From: Cercis canadensis
Taxonomy: Eukaryota; Streptophyta; Magnoliopsida; Fabales; Fabaceae
Assembly: GCA_003255065.1 (NCBI GenBank)
Contig: QAOA01002417.1
Location: 3,026,640-3,090,639 of the forward strand
Length of the DNA stretch: 64,000 nucleotides
Reading direction: 5' to 3'
Both the position numbers and the translations under genes were made by a program. The notes beneath the pieces are model-generated. The model worked only from the letters and a program-made list of their open reading frames with translations. It ran no database searches and was not told the DNA's origin. Positions 13,688-26,969 of the stretch are shown piece by piece (within the stretch, counting starts at the first letter, position 1; each line of letters begins with the position of its first letter).

Positions 13688-16600
13688 TCATTTTGTGGCA
13701 CTGCCTGATGTCTCATAGTCTTGTTGCTCAGGCTGGGATAGCTGAAGTTGGATCATTGCTTGTGAATCCTCTCCTCCATGGATACCATATGGAACAAATG
13801 CGTTTCTACTTGCTGCAGTCACATCTGTTGTGCCAGAAACCTGAGACATCAAGCTTCAATGTCAAGCAAGGTGGGATTTTAAGTGTCACATTTTATGGCC
13901 TAAGTTAACATAATTAAAGCCTCTTGTAATTTTTTGGGATGAAATATTTGTGGGTAACTAAGGTGGACTACCTTCTTGTATAGTTGCGTGTTTTCTTGTT
14001 GAATGAGGTTGACCTTCTTATAGAGTTCCACATTTTCCTGATGTATAAGATTTCCCTGTATTTAGGAAAAAAACAACAGTTCAGTGTTATAAATGCTTTT
14101 CAAGGCAACTTTGGCAAAGATCATCACTCAGAAGGACCTTTTGGCTCAGCTCTTGGATTTCATCTGTTAGAATTTGTTCCTGCAAAATTTGATTAAGCTT
14201 GTTAATTGTTTGCAGTGCTTAAAATGGTTGTTGATGTGATTGATCAAGCACGTTTATGTAAAATAACAATATAAAGGAGTATTACTGATCAGTATGAATA
14301 CTAAAGGTAGTAGACCTTTTTCATGCGGACACCTCGGAGACTCATTTCCAGTTGATTCTCAAGGTCTTGTAGGTTTCTTACATTCAAACCATAAAGCTGT
14401 TGTCCCATCAATTGCCTGTATCATTAGAACATGTGTGTTCTCATACAAAGAGATTAATGACAATATAAAGTCATTCCCTCTTCGTTCAACTATTTAGTGC
14501 TATGTGTTAACCAGGAAAAGAACTTGTTACTATTTGGTAGCATGTTGCTTGATGTATTAGATTAGTGTTTGACTGTATGTGGTAGCAGAACTTGTACTTA
14601 AATGCATTGTTGTGTGCATTTCTTTGTGAAGCCTATTTTTATTTTTTAAGCCAAAGGAAAAGAGGGGGCGGGGGGAAGAAAAGTGTTCACTTCTACAAGA
14701 GCTTCCTTATGGGGCCTGGGACATATTATTGATGTCTATTGAACTTAATGTAAGATGAAAAAAAAAAAGGGTGTAAATGCAGCTTCTGTGTAAACCATTT
14801 TTTAATGTTATTCTGGAAGAACTACTTGCTTGACCTGTCCAGAGAATTGCAGCTTTCTGTTTAAAATTCAAATATCTAGGTCTATATCCGTTCCAGATAG
14901 GTCATATTAGGTGGTTTTCAATTTGTTCAAGAGATTCTACTTGCATAGCTTGGGATCTTGTTATCCAAAAATTCTGTTACTGTGGAAAGCATCTTAATCT
15001 AAAGTGTCTCTGTTTGAAGTAAAGTCCTTTTTAACAGTGAAGTGCTTCCAGATTTGTACCTATTTTATTTACGTAATAAAATTATCAAGTCTTTTGCTAA
15101 ATAAATTAAGAGAAAGGCTTGTACCGATGGTTTTCTTGTAGATTCTGTAGTTGCTGCCTTAATATTTCTGCCTCCCTTCGCCAAATCTATCAAGTATCAA
15201 GTAAAATGATGCAGTTGAGTAATTCAAAAGAAAAAAAAAATTGAAAAGAGATGATTTTCTTCATTTTGGCTAGATCCTGAAAGAATGCTTCAATATGTCC
15301 TACAATGTGATATGAAATGATTGTGATAAAATGTGATGATTTTATCCTTCCAGTTGTCTGGTTTTGTTATAAAAGAAATTGTGCAAGTACCCAGAATCAA
15401 CAAACATAACACATAATAGGGATGGATGAGGAATTTTTGGACTATGACTAGCTTGAGAGGAACTGGTAAATTTGAAAATGAATATATTTATATGTCAGAT
15501 GATTCTCTTTCTTTCATATTTTTCCCATTTTTTCATTATTTTACAATTTTAATGTGCTTACACTACATTGAATTCTCTTCAGTGTTATACCATCTTTGCT
15601 TATAGCTATTATATCTTATCTATATCATGCAATCTGCAACAGCTAGTAGAAAAGGGCTATTGTGATCACATGATGCTTGGCTGAATGCTTTAAAATATAT
15701 TCTAAAAATAATGTTCAGTCAAAACAAACAAACTATTTTCTAATGGGGTTATGTTCATATGGCTGGTCATAACTCCATTGAAAAATGGTTCGTTTGACTT
15801 GGCTGAGCAGTGTTCTAGAATATTAGTCATGATAGAAGTGCATGTTGCTGTTAACCCTGATTGAAGTTGGATTGTATAAATCATGCTTGATTCACACTTT
15901 CTTTTGCCTAGCACAAGCAGTTTGTATTGCTGCTTGTCTAATTTATGTTTATTGCTGTTCTATAGCTGTAAGATATTGACAACAATATTGAAATGAGTTC
16001 TTGACTAATCTTGTCAGAGTATTAAGAAGTTTATCAAAATAAAGTCTACTATGTCATTTCGTTGAAATGACTTTTTCATCAACCACCTTAAAACTGAAAT
16101 AGTACTTTGCCTTACTTTTATGAAGACAATCATATTAGGTTAGTCCTATCTTAGTTTCTTCTGCAATCTATGGTTCCTTTGCATGTAAAGACTAGATAAG
16201 ACATATATTCTAACAACATAATTTGATTGACCATTTAATGGATTTTTTTCTTGAATGCCCTTGTCTGCTGTTGATGCTTGCATTTGTGACAAACAACATG
16301 ACAAACAGTGAGTGTGACATTTTGACCTGGTTAATATTTAGGACTATTTAAACACACTTGAAAGCAATTTGATCTATCAAATTTTGCATTCTGGTATGGT
16401 ACCAGCGATGCAAGATGTGATCTCATAGATTCACAGTTACATGATTAACAAGAAGCTGGGTGCCTGGGACAATCTGTTAAGTAATAACTTTTACAAGTTT
16501 TATGTGGTTTTGTAATTGAATACAAACTTATTCAATGTAACTCTTTTTTAATGAAGTAATCACTTTTACAAGTATTATGTTTGGTTTTGGTTATGTGTCA

Positions 16601-19600
16601 TTACATTTCATTTTAGTTTGTTCTATGTAGCCTATCTGTGAATTGCTATTCTCTTTAAGTTGATGTAATAGAGAATGAACTATGAAGCTAGAAAATGGGT
16701 ATGATGGCAATCCCTTAGGTTCGGTTGAAACACTTGATAAATGATTGGAACTCAGCTATCATGTTACAGTCCTCGCATGTATTATTGATTTTATCATTCT
16801 CAGAAACACTGATAGGTTTATCTAGATAGCTCACTGGATCATAAATTATGATTAGCTTATTGATGGAGGGTTTGATCCTGATAGTTTTATTGAAGAGTAA
16901 CAAAATCATATGCAATTTTGGTCTTAAGGCCATCTAAGAAAATATTCATGAATTTTTTCAAGATATGTATTAGGCTTAGGCATAGGATATATGCCAATGC
17001 AACTAGTCAACAAATTCGTGAATTAATATACAAATGGTGATGAACGCCCAATTTATTTTGCATGTGGTTATTATTTATGCCAGAAAAGGTATGAGACAAT
17101 AGTGAAGAGTAGTTGACAGAGCTAACCTTGACTTCTGATTCAGGATTCGTCAGTTGTTGATGCTCCTCCATGTATGTGTTATATCTCTCAGTCACAGATT
17201 TCATACTGGTCACATAGAAAAAGTCATTAGATTTTTTAAGTTTTATATAAAATTTTAAGAAAGTAGATCAGAAAAAGTTGTATGGGGAGACACTCAAGAC
17301 ATCGTGAAAATACATACGGCATATCACACCATCAAGATATATATATAGGCATATCCATTCATGTTGTAGTAATCAGCCTTCTAGTTTTGTTAATGTCTCA
17401 TTACTGGCTCCAATTCAGAGCTAGGCTTGTCGTTCAGGTTGGATGGACATAAACTCTTGCACACCATGATACATTAGGGACTCTAATCTCCACATTCAGT
17501 AAGAAGGACAAGTGCTTGGCCACTAAGCAGTCAGAAGGATGCTGTTGGACTACTATCACCCTGAGCTTTGATAACCCAATTTGTTGAGAAGTGGGACAAA
17601 ATCGTATTGGTTCTTGAAAAGGAAAGGATTGAGTCACAGGTAATGACTCGTTTCTTCCTTTCTTTCCAAAAGGAATTTTGTAATTTTATGGTATATTCTC
17701 TAGATAGAAGAAGATGTCATATCAACTTTAGGTCATTGAACTCTTAACTTTCTAATACATTTGTACACTGTATGGGAAATGTAGGGTTCTGTAAACTTCT
17801 TATATTTTTTTGTTGTTGACGGAATTGTCTTTATTGAAAGCTACTGCTAATTTGATTGTGTTGCAATTCTCCCCTTACTTCATAACTCTACCATGCCCGC
17901 TCACTGTATCCCTATTGTCAATTTTTCATTAGAATATAACTTGGTTGCATGAATAACATTTCTTCCCCATGTATGGCAAAATCTTTCTCCACATGTTTGT
18001 AGGGGAAATAGGATTTGGCTTACGTATGATGTTCCTATGTGTGCTGGTGTACAAGAGATGTAAATATTTTGATGTGGATGTATCACTGCACATATTATGC
18101 TTTTTGGTTTTTGGGTCAATTCAACTAATTATGCTCAACTAAAGTGTTTTCCAAAGATCCCATGAAACCAATTTGATTGCTTGTAGGCCAAAGAAGGGCT
18201 GCTATTAAGTGTTATCACAGTAGCGAGCCTTCCAGCAAATACGTCCGCCAGCAGGCATGCCACATTATATAAATGGGTTATTGGTTAGTTACTAGAAAAT
18301 GCATAGTAGTTCTAACTAGAAAGCTATTTGATGTTTATCTCGTTTGACTTAATTTCACACATAGGTTAGGAATTTCCTGTACCTGGGTTAAGTTTGAGCA
18401 GGGTAAGTTTAATAACCTTTCTCCTGGTAACGAAAGTAAGCTTTCAGCATCGAAGTGTATTAGATTAGAGGATATGTACAGAGATTCAATGTTTTATCAC
18501 AACATTTTTATAACATATCTAATGAATTATATTTCATTGGATGCGCTTGTTAAGAAAATAAAGAGGATGGAATGAAAATAGAGTAGGATGATACCAAGAA
18601 GAAATGTAGTATCAAGAGTTCAAGCTAAATGATGGTAATTCATTTCATATCATTTTACACATTCTTTACTATGTAAAAATTAAAACTTTTTCACCCTGCT
18701 CTATTTTCACTATCCTTTTTATTTTTTATCTTCTCCTTTTCTACCTCTTCTATCACGGACACCCTGATATCATTCTCCCTTTCATTCCCTTAATTTTTTA
18801 CTTTTTTTTTTGGTCCCCCCTCTCTCTCTCTCTCTCTCTCTCGCTCTCTTCCTTCTCCAAGAACCAATTACCTCCTTGTATCGCCTTTAAATCATCTTAA
18901 TTTCATGTGAATATCTTATACTCTCACCAATGTATACTTAATATAATTGGTTCAATCAAAATTTTATTGAAATCACTTGAACTCTTGTTGAACTTTATCA
19001 AATTTTTTTATCTGACAACAAATATAGTATATACTGATTCACACTATTTTCCAACCATCATTATTCTAATTGTCACTACCCCATGTGAATATTTATGTTA
19101 TCAATAATTTCGTGTTCTCCCATAGGTGCCATGGCCTACCATCACGTCTTAGCAATAATTCTCCACTCTCATTCTATAGCTAGTCATAACATCAGCTCTG
19201 TCTAGGTATTATAATAATGCTACTTACATACTAGTTTTTGTCATATTGCATTATATTATATACATATAATAGACATCTAAATTTAATTGAATTTATCTAA
19301 TTTTTATTGAATTCACTTAAACTTTTATATGTCATCTCAGCCAATATGAGATTGTGTGCCATCCATTAATGTGTAATATCGTGCATCAGGTTTTTTTCCT
19401 TCCTATCTCTTTCCCCTACTTTTGTGAATATTTTTTTAATCCTTCCACTTTCACTTTTCTTTTGATAGATGGTGACTGATTGAGATACACAACGGGAATC
19501 TCTCTTCCCTTCCTGACCTTGCTTTGGAGTTGGAGCAAAGTGGTTCCATGAGACTACAAGGATAGTGGGGAAAACGTTGTACTACACCCTTTTTATTTAT

Positions 19601-21514
19601 TCATAGTAGTCTTTAGCCTTTTTCTGGATGCTTTTTGCTTTGGCTTACCCGTCGAGAACCAAGGATCGGATGTTCTCCTTGGAAGCTTCCAAGTAGAAAC
19701 TGAGTAACCAAACACTCGATACACGAAGAGGTCACATAAAGAAGCTCATGTCTTTGGAGAATTTCTAATTGTGATGAAGTTATTTGACAGAAAGTTGCAA
19801 ACTTAAGTAGAAAAGCTTGAGAATGCAATGTATCCACTATGGTATATTAGAAATTTGAAGCTGAGGAAGGATCTAATTTACCTAGTCAAGTATCTTTCTT
19901 TGGGATTAGGTTAGGTTTAATTATATTGTAAGGTTATCTATGAGCGAAAACTAGTGGAGACAACACTTTATGGCATGCGTTTGTCGAAGATAGTAATCCT
20001 AATGGGACTTGACAATTAGCTTTTGGGACATCTTGATCCACTAGTGGAGTTCTACCTAACACATGCCATTTCCTTGAATGATTGTGTACAGTCAACATCA
20101 ATCTAAAAAGCATAGAGCATCAGTATCACTTTAGATTGATAATAGGCCAAGTGGGTATATTTGCTAGTATTGGAATCATTCAAGCTTTTATGCATCTTTC
20201 TAAAATTGGCAAAATCAACCTAAAGATACGAGACAGTTCTCTTATTGATAAATTAATGAAAAACCGAACACTTGAGGAACTCAGTCAAGATAGCATGTTT
20301 TCTCTTTATTTCTACCTATGAGCATATCCTTGGACTGCCTCTGATTGGTTGAATAAACCATATTTGGGTGGGTAAGAAGTTTTATTATGCACTTTTACCA
20401 ATATTAATCTGCAATGCATCCTAAATTTTCTTGGACTTTGGTGGATTTTGACCCAAGAATATATATAGATGTTAAGAGTGTTGATAATCAGCATCCTCTT
20501 GATAAGGTGAATGGTACATACTTCAAGAGTGCTAGACTAGACCAACTGTAAAAGAAAGTGAATTCCAATTAATTTCTATATGCAGACCTCTTCTCTGCCA
20601 TTGGGCTGACACTGAGACTGGGAGACCTAGCAAACAAAGATGATTAACAGTACTAATGATGGAAATTTGGAAGAGGCAAGCATTAGTATTTTTTGACAAT
20701 AAGGTCTGGTTCAAAGAATAGGAAAGGATGATTCAGGAAGCTCATGTTCTATCCTTATGCAAACACCAGTCCAGCTAGTAAATTTTCTCCAATAAAACCG
20801 CAGATTTTTTGGTTTCGGGGTAGAGTCTAGGCTGTCTAGCTTACTATGCAGTGATGTCTTTATTCTGTTTCCAATATTGGTGATCCTCCCATATTAAAGC
20901 AGGTAGCCTAGGTCCTTATACAACTCATCGGTTGGAAGAAATTTAAGAGTGATGATCATCTGATGTCATAGGTTCGAGATACGCAGTTCAGGATCGCATC
21001 CAGCAGATGCCTAGAACCTCGTCTCTCTAAACTTATTTCCATGCACAATTTGTTGCATGATCTTGTTAAGCTACAATACACAGTGAACAAGAATATATAG
21101 TAAAATACATTAAATTTCACTTAGTTGGAAACTAACCAATTAAATGATATATGTAGACTTGGAGTGATTAATGATAATAGTAGGTATAAATGATCATAGC
21201 AAATTATCAGTTTAACTAAAAAAAAAACCAATATATGCTGTTATTCAAATGATCATTAAGAACATAAAGCTGGAGTGAGCAATATAAACGCATAAATATC
21301 CATACTAGTATGGCAAAAAATAATGGTCAAACCTGGTGCTTGCATATTCATAAAGCTTTCCAGTACTTGAAAATATCACGAGTCCAACTTCTGCATCACA
21401 CAGGATTGCTAGCTCTTTTGCTTTCTTGATCAATCCCTTTCTTCTCTTTGAGAAAGTCACTTGCCTGCTGGTAGAATTGTCGATCCTTCGAATCACAATC
21501 TTCCCTCTTCCCAT
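13688..21514 (-). CDS. MIKC-type MADS-box transcription factor, AGL17/ANR1/AGL21 clade
   Basis: Complete seven-exon gene, exons 21514-21333, 17205-17127, 15186-15125, 14415-14316, 14179-14138, 14055-13972 and 13840-13688. Sizes 182/79/62/100/42/84/153 keep phase and give 233 residues. Exon 1 is the MADS domain ([20 protein letters not shown]..., ending at the ...[10 protein letters not shown] region). Exon 2 (MKSVTERYN...SEVK) is the I region. Exons 3-6 form the K domain ([54 protein letters not shown]; then a QEN-rich helix). The C-terminus ends with [13 protein letters not shown]. The [17 protein letters not shown] signature and this tail are typical of the AGL17 clade, whose Arabidopsis members act mainly in roots (nitrate response, lateral roots) and in flowering. 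It should dimerise, bind CArG boxes and act in the nucleus. Intron 1 is 4.1 kb, often a regulatory intron in this family. No lesions seen. Confidence 0.95.
18821..18842. repeat. (TC)n microsatellite in MADS-box intron 1
   Basis: Eleven TC units preceded by a C-run. On the gene strand it reads (GA)n. GA repeats in large MADS-box introns can be bound by BPC/GAGA-binding proteins, but a role here is inference only. Confidence 0.8.
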
Positions 21515-21541
21515 TCTTTCAGCTTTATGCACTTAGGGTTT

Positions 21542-21610
21542 CTGAAGTAAGATTCCTTGAATTACAATAGAAAAATCACAAACTTAAGCATGTGATAATT
21601 GAATTCTTAC
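21542..21610 (-). other. Possible leader (5' UTR) intron of the MADS-box gene
   Basis: On the minus strand a donor GTAAG begins at 21610 and an acceptor CTTACTTCAG ends at 21542, 27 bases before the ATG at 21514. The 69-nt length is near the lower limit for plants. Predicted only from splice motifs. Confidence 0.35.
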
Positions 21611-21710
21611 TTGATAGATACCAAAGCAAGACTAGCTGTTATAGATCAGTCTGCGGTTCTGATGGTGCAAGAGATATGAGTTGCCTTTCCATTTTCTATC
21701 CCGCAAGACC

Positions 21711-21716
21711 TTTATA
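21711..21716 (-). promoter_or_regulatory. Candidate TATA box of the MADS-box gene
   Basis: GATATAAAGG on the minus strand lies about 200 bp upstream of the ATG, or about 130 nt if the proposed leader intron is removed. It is a good match to a plant TATA box in the right place, without further proof. Confidence 0.4.
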
Positions 21717-23402
21717 TCCAGGAAAGTAGTCCTTGGGGTGAAAGAGAAGCTCTTCACGAGAAGATTAGATAAATTAAAAAAAATTAGACTATTATGACTT
21801 CTCACTATAGTATACTTTCAGCAGTTACTTACTCGAGGAATAATATTATATAGAATGCATATTAGTTTAATAATTTTGAGTATTTTTATGGCGCCGTCAA
21901 CCGTATAAGTCTCTGACACGTTCCAAGTACAAATACATATATGCAGTGGTGTTATTAGTGCATTGTTAAATCTCTCGTTCAAATTAATGATGATTGATGA
22001 TCTATCTGTGTATCAAAATTTTATATAATCCATTACTGAAATGCATTTAATCTTTAGCATATATATCAAGAGCTCCATAACTATAGCTAGTTAGCCTAAT
22101 TTATCATCTTATCCCTAATGGAAAATAACAGTAATTAAGTATATATATGGTGAGGTAGTACAATAATAGGGTTTAATTAAAATTGAAGTCATTTAAGAAA
22201 GTAGAAGAACTTGTATTTATTGTAGTAAATCATTCAAAAAAGTGAAAAACTTTGTATACATTGTGATGCTTCAAGAAGTGCAGACTTACTAAACTAGACA
22301 GTATTCAGTGTTTCTATTATAATTTTGTCTATAACAATCTAATTCATGCATGGTTAGTGGCATTGAAAAATAGACTCATTTATCTTTTCAACAAATTATA
22401 ATTCTTGATCAGATTCTAAGTAAGTAGAGAGTTCTGGGACTTTAAAGTGACATTTTAGAAGTTGTATATTGGGAGTTGTAGTTTCTTGTTATCAACTATA
22501 TGTATTTAATTTTTGATTTATGTTTCCTTGTGAAATATGTTATTTAGAGCTTATAAATAACTTGTATCAAGTGAAGGAACAGACTCAAATATTTGAACAT
22601 TTTGATAATACATTTGAAAATAGAAATTATCTATTTCTCTATTTGGTCATAACTTTGTGAAGTAGAATTTAGCATACATTTTAGTTCATCCCACCCCTAT
22701 TTCCTCCCTCATCATATGGTTATGGCTATTCCTTCTTTTCCTTTATATTGGTGAATCATAGGCATGCATTAGATAGATTTCAACCCATATTTGAGGATAT
22801 CATTTTATATTTTCTCTATAACATTTATTTACTACTCATGTAATATTAATTAGTAATTCTCCATGTGAGAGTCTTATGGGCATGCCTAGTAAGACTGAAA
22901 ATAGGAAAGAAGGCGAATTGACAATGTATCTTCACATGTTATGAGGTACTATATATCAACTTTCACTCATTTTGCCTCCACTCTTTCATTTTTGCTCTCC
23001 AATTAACACTTTTAGCACTAATGCATTCAAAACTAATGGCTGATTGGATATAAAAGTTTGATTGATCGAAGTTTACAGAAGTTAACTTCTGACGTGTTTG
23101 ATTCTATTCCATATGATATAATTAATGACTTTATTACACATTAAATCCTTGTTAGTTGTTTGGTTCCTTGAACACTGGAGTCTGCAACCAGGCACTTTTA
23201 CAGATATACATCTTGAAAATGTCAAGTAGCTAGCAGATGGTAAGTATAAGCAAGGAATTTGGGAGTATCGCCATGTGTCAGACAGGTATTGCAGTTGGTG
23301 GCCAAACGAATTTTTAGTTTGTTTTAACAGAAGTTTCTAAATCAGGCCGAAATATAGACCTTTTTTGTGCAACTCCATATTCAAAGCATAAATAGGAAAA
23401 AA
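21717..23402. other. Intergenic, upstream of the MADS-box gene
   Basis: AT-rich DNA without an open frame of note. It should contain distal promoter sequence of the minus-strand MADS-box gene. No transposon or RNA gene recognised. Confidence 0.5.
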
Positions 23403-23773
23403 GAGTAAAACCTTTTTTTAGTCCTTGAAAAATATAGCTATTGACAAAAATTTATCCTTCAAAAATTTTTGGTGATAAATTAGTTCTTGAATTATTATTC
23501 TGTCTGATAAATTAGTTCTCCGGTACTTTAATGAAAAAAGTTCTGGATCCCTGTAGATCCATTTCCTAAATTTCTTTTACTGATATTGCTTAACTATATT
23601 TAAGCCATCATTTTCTCATTTCAAGCCCTCATTTTCTTTTTACTGATCTTGCTTACCAGATGACTAATTTGTCAGCGGAATAATAATTCAATGACTAATT
23701 TGTCACCGAAAATTTTTGGAGGACGAATTTGTCAGTGACTATATTTTTCAAAGACTAAAAAATAGTTTTACTC
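23403..23773. mobile_element. Miniature Mutator-like element with long terminal inverted repeats
   Basis: The ends read GAGTAAAA and TTTTACTC, and the first about 120 bp pair with the last about 120 bp as imperfect inverted repeats. The repeats contain degenerate iterated motifs such as GACAAATT and GAATTATTATT. The core is only about 130 bp and noncoding. The same terminal sequence borders the Pack-MULE at 45747-47076, so the two belong to one family. The flanks (AGGAAAAAA and TAAGAAAAA) are not a clean 9-bp duplication. A partial second copy follows the N at 23898. Confidence 0.8.
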
Positions 23774-24266
23774 TAAGAAAAATTCTTAGGTACAGTTTTA
23801 TTCCCCAAAACACATAAAAGTGAACCCCAAACGTGAAACTCACTTTTTGATGTCTAGTGTAACACTTTCAGTAAGTTTTTTTTCCTCACGCACAGAGNAA
23901 TGAGAAAAGTTCTGGATCCCTGTAGATCCATTTCCTAAATTTCTTTTACTGATATTGCTTAGCTATATTTAAGCCATCATTTTCTCATTTCAAGCCCTCA
24001 TTTTCTTTTTACTGATCTTGCTTACCAGAGGACTAATTTGTCAGCGGAATAATAATTCAATGACTAATTTGTCACCGAAAATTTTTGGAGGACGAATTTG
24101 TCAGTAACTATATTTTTCAAAGACTAAAAAATAGTTTTACTTTAAGAAAAATTCTTAGGTACAGTTTTATTCCCCAAAACACATAAAAGTGAACCCCAAA
24201 CGTGAAACTCACTTTTTGATGTCTAGTGTAACACTTTCAGTAAGTTTTTTTTCCTCACGCACAGAG
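23530..24266. repeat. 368-bp direct repeat split by a single N
   Basis: Bases 23530-23897 and 23899-24266 are both 368 bp and differ at only a few positions; a single N at 23898 separates them. The first copy starts inside the miniature element above. As with the other N-split repeats, an unmerged overlap of contig ends is the simplest explanation. Confidence 0.88.
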
Positions 24267-26969
24267 TCTTATTTGATTAATTACCTTTCACACTTAGTTA
24301 ATTATTTGAGCTTATAGTTGAGGCAATGCTAATCCCTTACTAATTTTAAATTTGAAACACAGTTTAATGATTATTTTCAAAGCTGAAAGCCTGACAGTGT
24401 GTCAAATATGAGGCACTTTTTTAGGCACATAGTCAAAGCCAAAAGGAATGGAAATGTAAGCAGCAACACACACCCACAGAACACAGAATCAGCATCCACC
24501 AATCGAGGGAAGTCCTCGCACGCCTGTTTCTAGCTCAGGCCAATCCTAAACAAACCGTACCATTTTTTGCGTGACCCGTAAAGGGTTCAGTCACAGGAGA
24601 GCCAACACCCCCACGCAGTGCCATACTTAGAAATAATGCTAGAAATATACATATCTTTGGTTTTGGTATCACTGATCACTTAGAAACTATAAAATAAGCT
24701 ATTTGGTTAATTATTATTGTGATTAGGGGGCCAGATGATGTGCAAGTAGTCATAAAGTTTTGGCTATTGTCTCTAAATCTTGCTTTCTATTGGCTAAACC
24801 CACGTGAACAAGATTTCTTAGACCAATAAGATTCGATCCTACCGGAACTCCTAAGGTTAGCACTTGAGTTAAACTAATAGTGTAGTACTATATTATAATC
24901 TATATATGTTTAGTGCTTCCATCAAGGAGCTTAGACAGGTGTCAATCATCAGTAAATGATATTTGAACAGAAACCAAGCAAAAAAGACTTTGCTCACACA
25001 GTTCTAAATTAGTTTATGATTCCAACAACGGAAAATGCTGCTTTAACTGGTCACTCTGCTTATTGATAATTATATATTTTCAGTTTGTGATGTAAACAAT
25101 AACATAAAGTAACCAGTGAAGCACATGAACTTTATCATTATGATCCTCACTCACCATTAAGTTCATAGTAGAACTCAAGGAAAGAAGACATGGCTTTTTC
25201 TTGGAAGTAGCAGATATGTATGTATGTCACTTGTGAATTTTGATTCTTAGGGTTGATGAGATCACATGAATGTACGTAGTAGTGTTCGTCTAGCTTTTGC
25301 CAATAGTGCATTGTTTTCAAGAGTTGACTATTAAAAATATAAGATGAAGACATCTCTTCTTTTCCATATCTGCCTTTTACACCAAAACCTAGCATTTTGA
25401 TATTTAGGGTTGGTATCTGCCTTTCACTTCAAACCAAGGACAAACATACATATCACTATGTCAATAGCATCTACAACATGGAATATTGATATGGAGGGTT
25501 ACAACGCAGTTGTTTGTCACTTCTTTGTATAGTAATTTTTACAACTAAAAAAGAAAGAAAGAAAGAAAGGACAGAGAGAGAGATAGTTATACCAATATTC
25601 TTGACAATAGTTTTCTTGTGTTTTGTACTGTATGAAGCATTACTAGGATTGATTAGAAACTTTTCTTGTGGGCTCCTTCATATATTTGAAATATATATAT
25701 ATATATATCAAAAACAGAATCTCCTTTTGTTTAGTAATTTTTAAACGTTATGGTGTCATATCCAACATAATATTACAGTAGACAAGGTTATGTGGGTTTT
25801 ACACGCCTATAGCTAGCAAAAATAGATAAGTATTAATAAGTTGGGAACCTCCTATACCCACTTTTTCTCTTTTGGTTAATTAACCTCCTATACCTACTTG
25901 ACCATTACGTAAACACACAGTTATCTTTAGAAAACATGTACATATACGAGAGAGAGTTTATCTAATAGGTATAAAAATTATAGGTGTGAGAATATGGTTT
26001 CATATGAAGAACTGATATAAATACATATATAAAATAGTTTGGTCCTATTATTTAATTTAACTTAACTTTGAAAATGTTCACCTCACATAGGTGTTTTTGT
26101 CCGAACTTGTATGAAACATGGGTGAAATATTTGTATACATGGTCACTAGATAGTGTATGAAAGCAAATTAGATGTCCCTAATTTTATAATTGTACGCATA
26201 TGAGACAAACAGAAGTAACAACTTATGGTGGAGAATATAATCAGTATTTAGTTACATATAATACCAATATTTATGGTTTGGTGTATGGAAGCAGATCTAA
26301 TCAACTTTCCAATTCTTTTTACTTTTTAAATCAAACTTTAAAATATATGGAGATACTCAAGTTAAAGATTTATCTGTTCCTTCAAACTTCAAACCTGTTG
26401 TTTGCCTGCATGAAAAGACAAATTTAAGGTCTGAACTCATGGCCGAAAAAAAAAAAAAAAGAGGTCTGAACTATACATTAGTTCCGAAGTTTACGTCCAT
26501 TGAACATCTTTACAAAGGATTCTCTAACGCATCAATTATATCTCCCTTCATGGCATAAAATTATTCTTGCTTCTGTCAATTAGCCTTTTGCTCACTTGAT
26601 ACATGGACACTTTATTAACAGTGCAAGCTCGGATTCGAATTTAGATATAAAGATTATTATTATTATTATTATTTTTCCTTTTAAGCTCCCTTCAACCTCT
26701 CTCAATCTTCTCTCGAAATTTGTAATATATGTAAATAAGAAAGAAGTTATTTTTAGTCCTTTATGAGATGTGAAAGAACTTAATCGCTCTCCTCGTCGAA
26801 TAATGCAGCTTATGACTTAATTACCTTTATATTGCCTTACATTTTGTACATATAATTAATAATATCTAAGTTTAACTACATTAATTTTTTTTTCTTAAGA
26901 ATTGTTTCTCCAACTCATACAATTTTCCAATTTAGTGCCTCCCACCGTGTCTTTCGTAGTCAATTTGGC
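24267..26969. other. Intergenic with microsatellites
   Basis: No supportable gene. Simple repeats include an AAAG run at about 25550-25570, (AT)n at about 25692-25708, an A-run at about 26446-26460 and (ATT)n at about 26655-26672. Short frames at 25147-25395 (minus) and 26200-26427 (plus) show no recognisable similarity. Confidence 0.5.

Noticed and set aside
13681..14497. Three plus-strand open frames (13681-13908, 13984-14196, 14294-14497)
   Set aside because: They are antisense shadows of MADS-box exons 4-7, whose minus-strand reading gives the K domain and C-terminus with correct splice phases.
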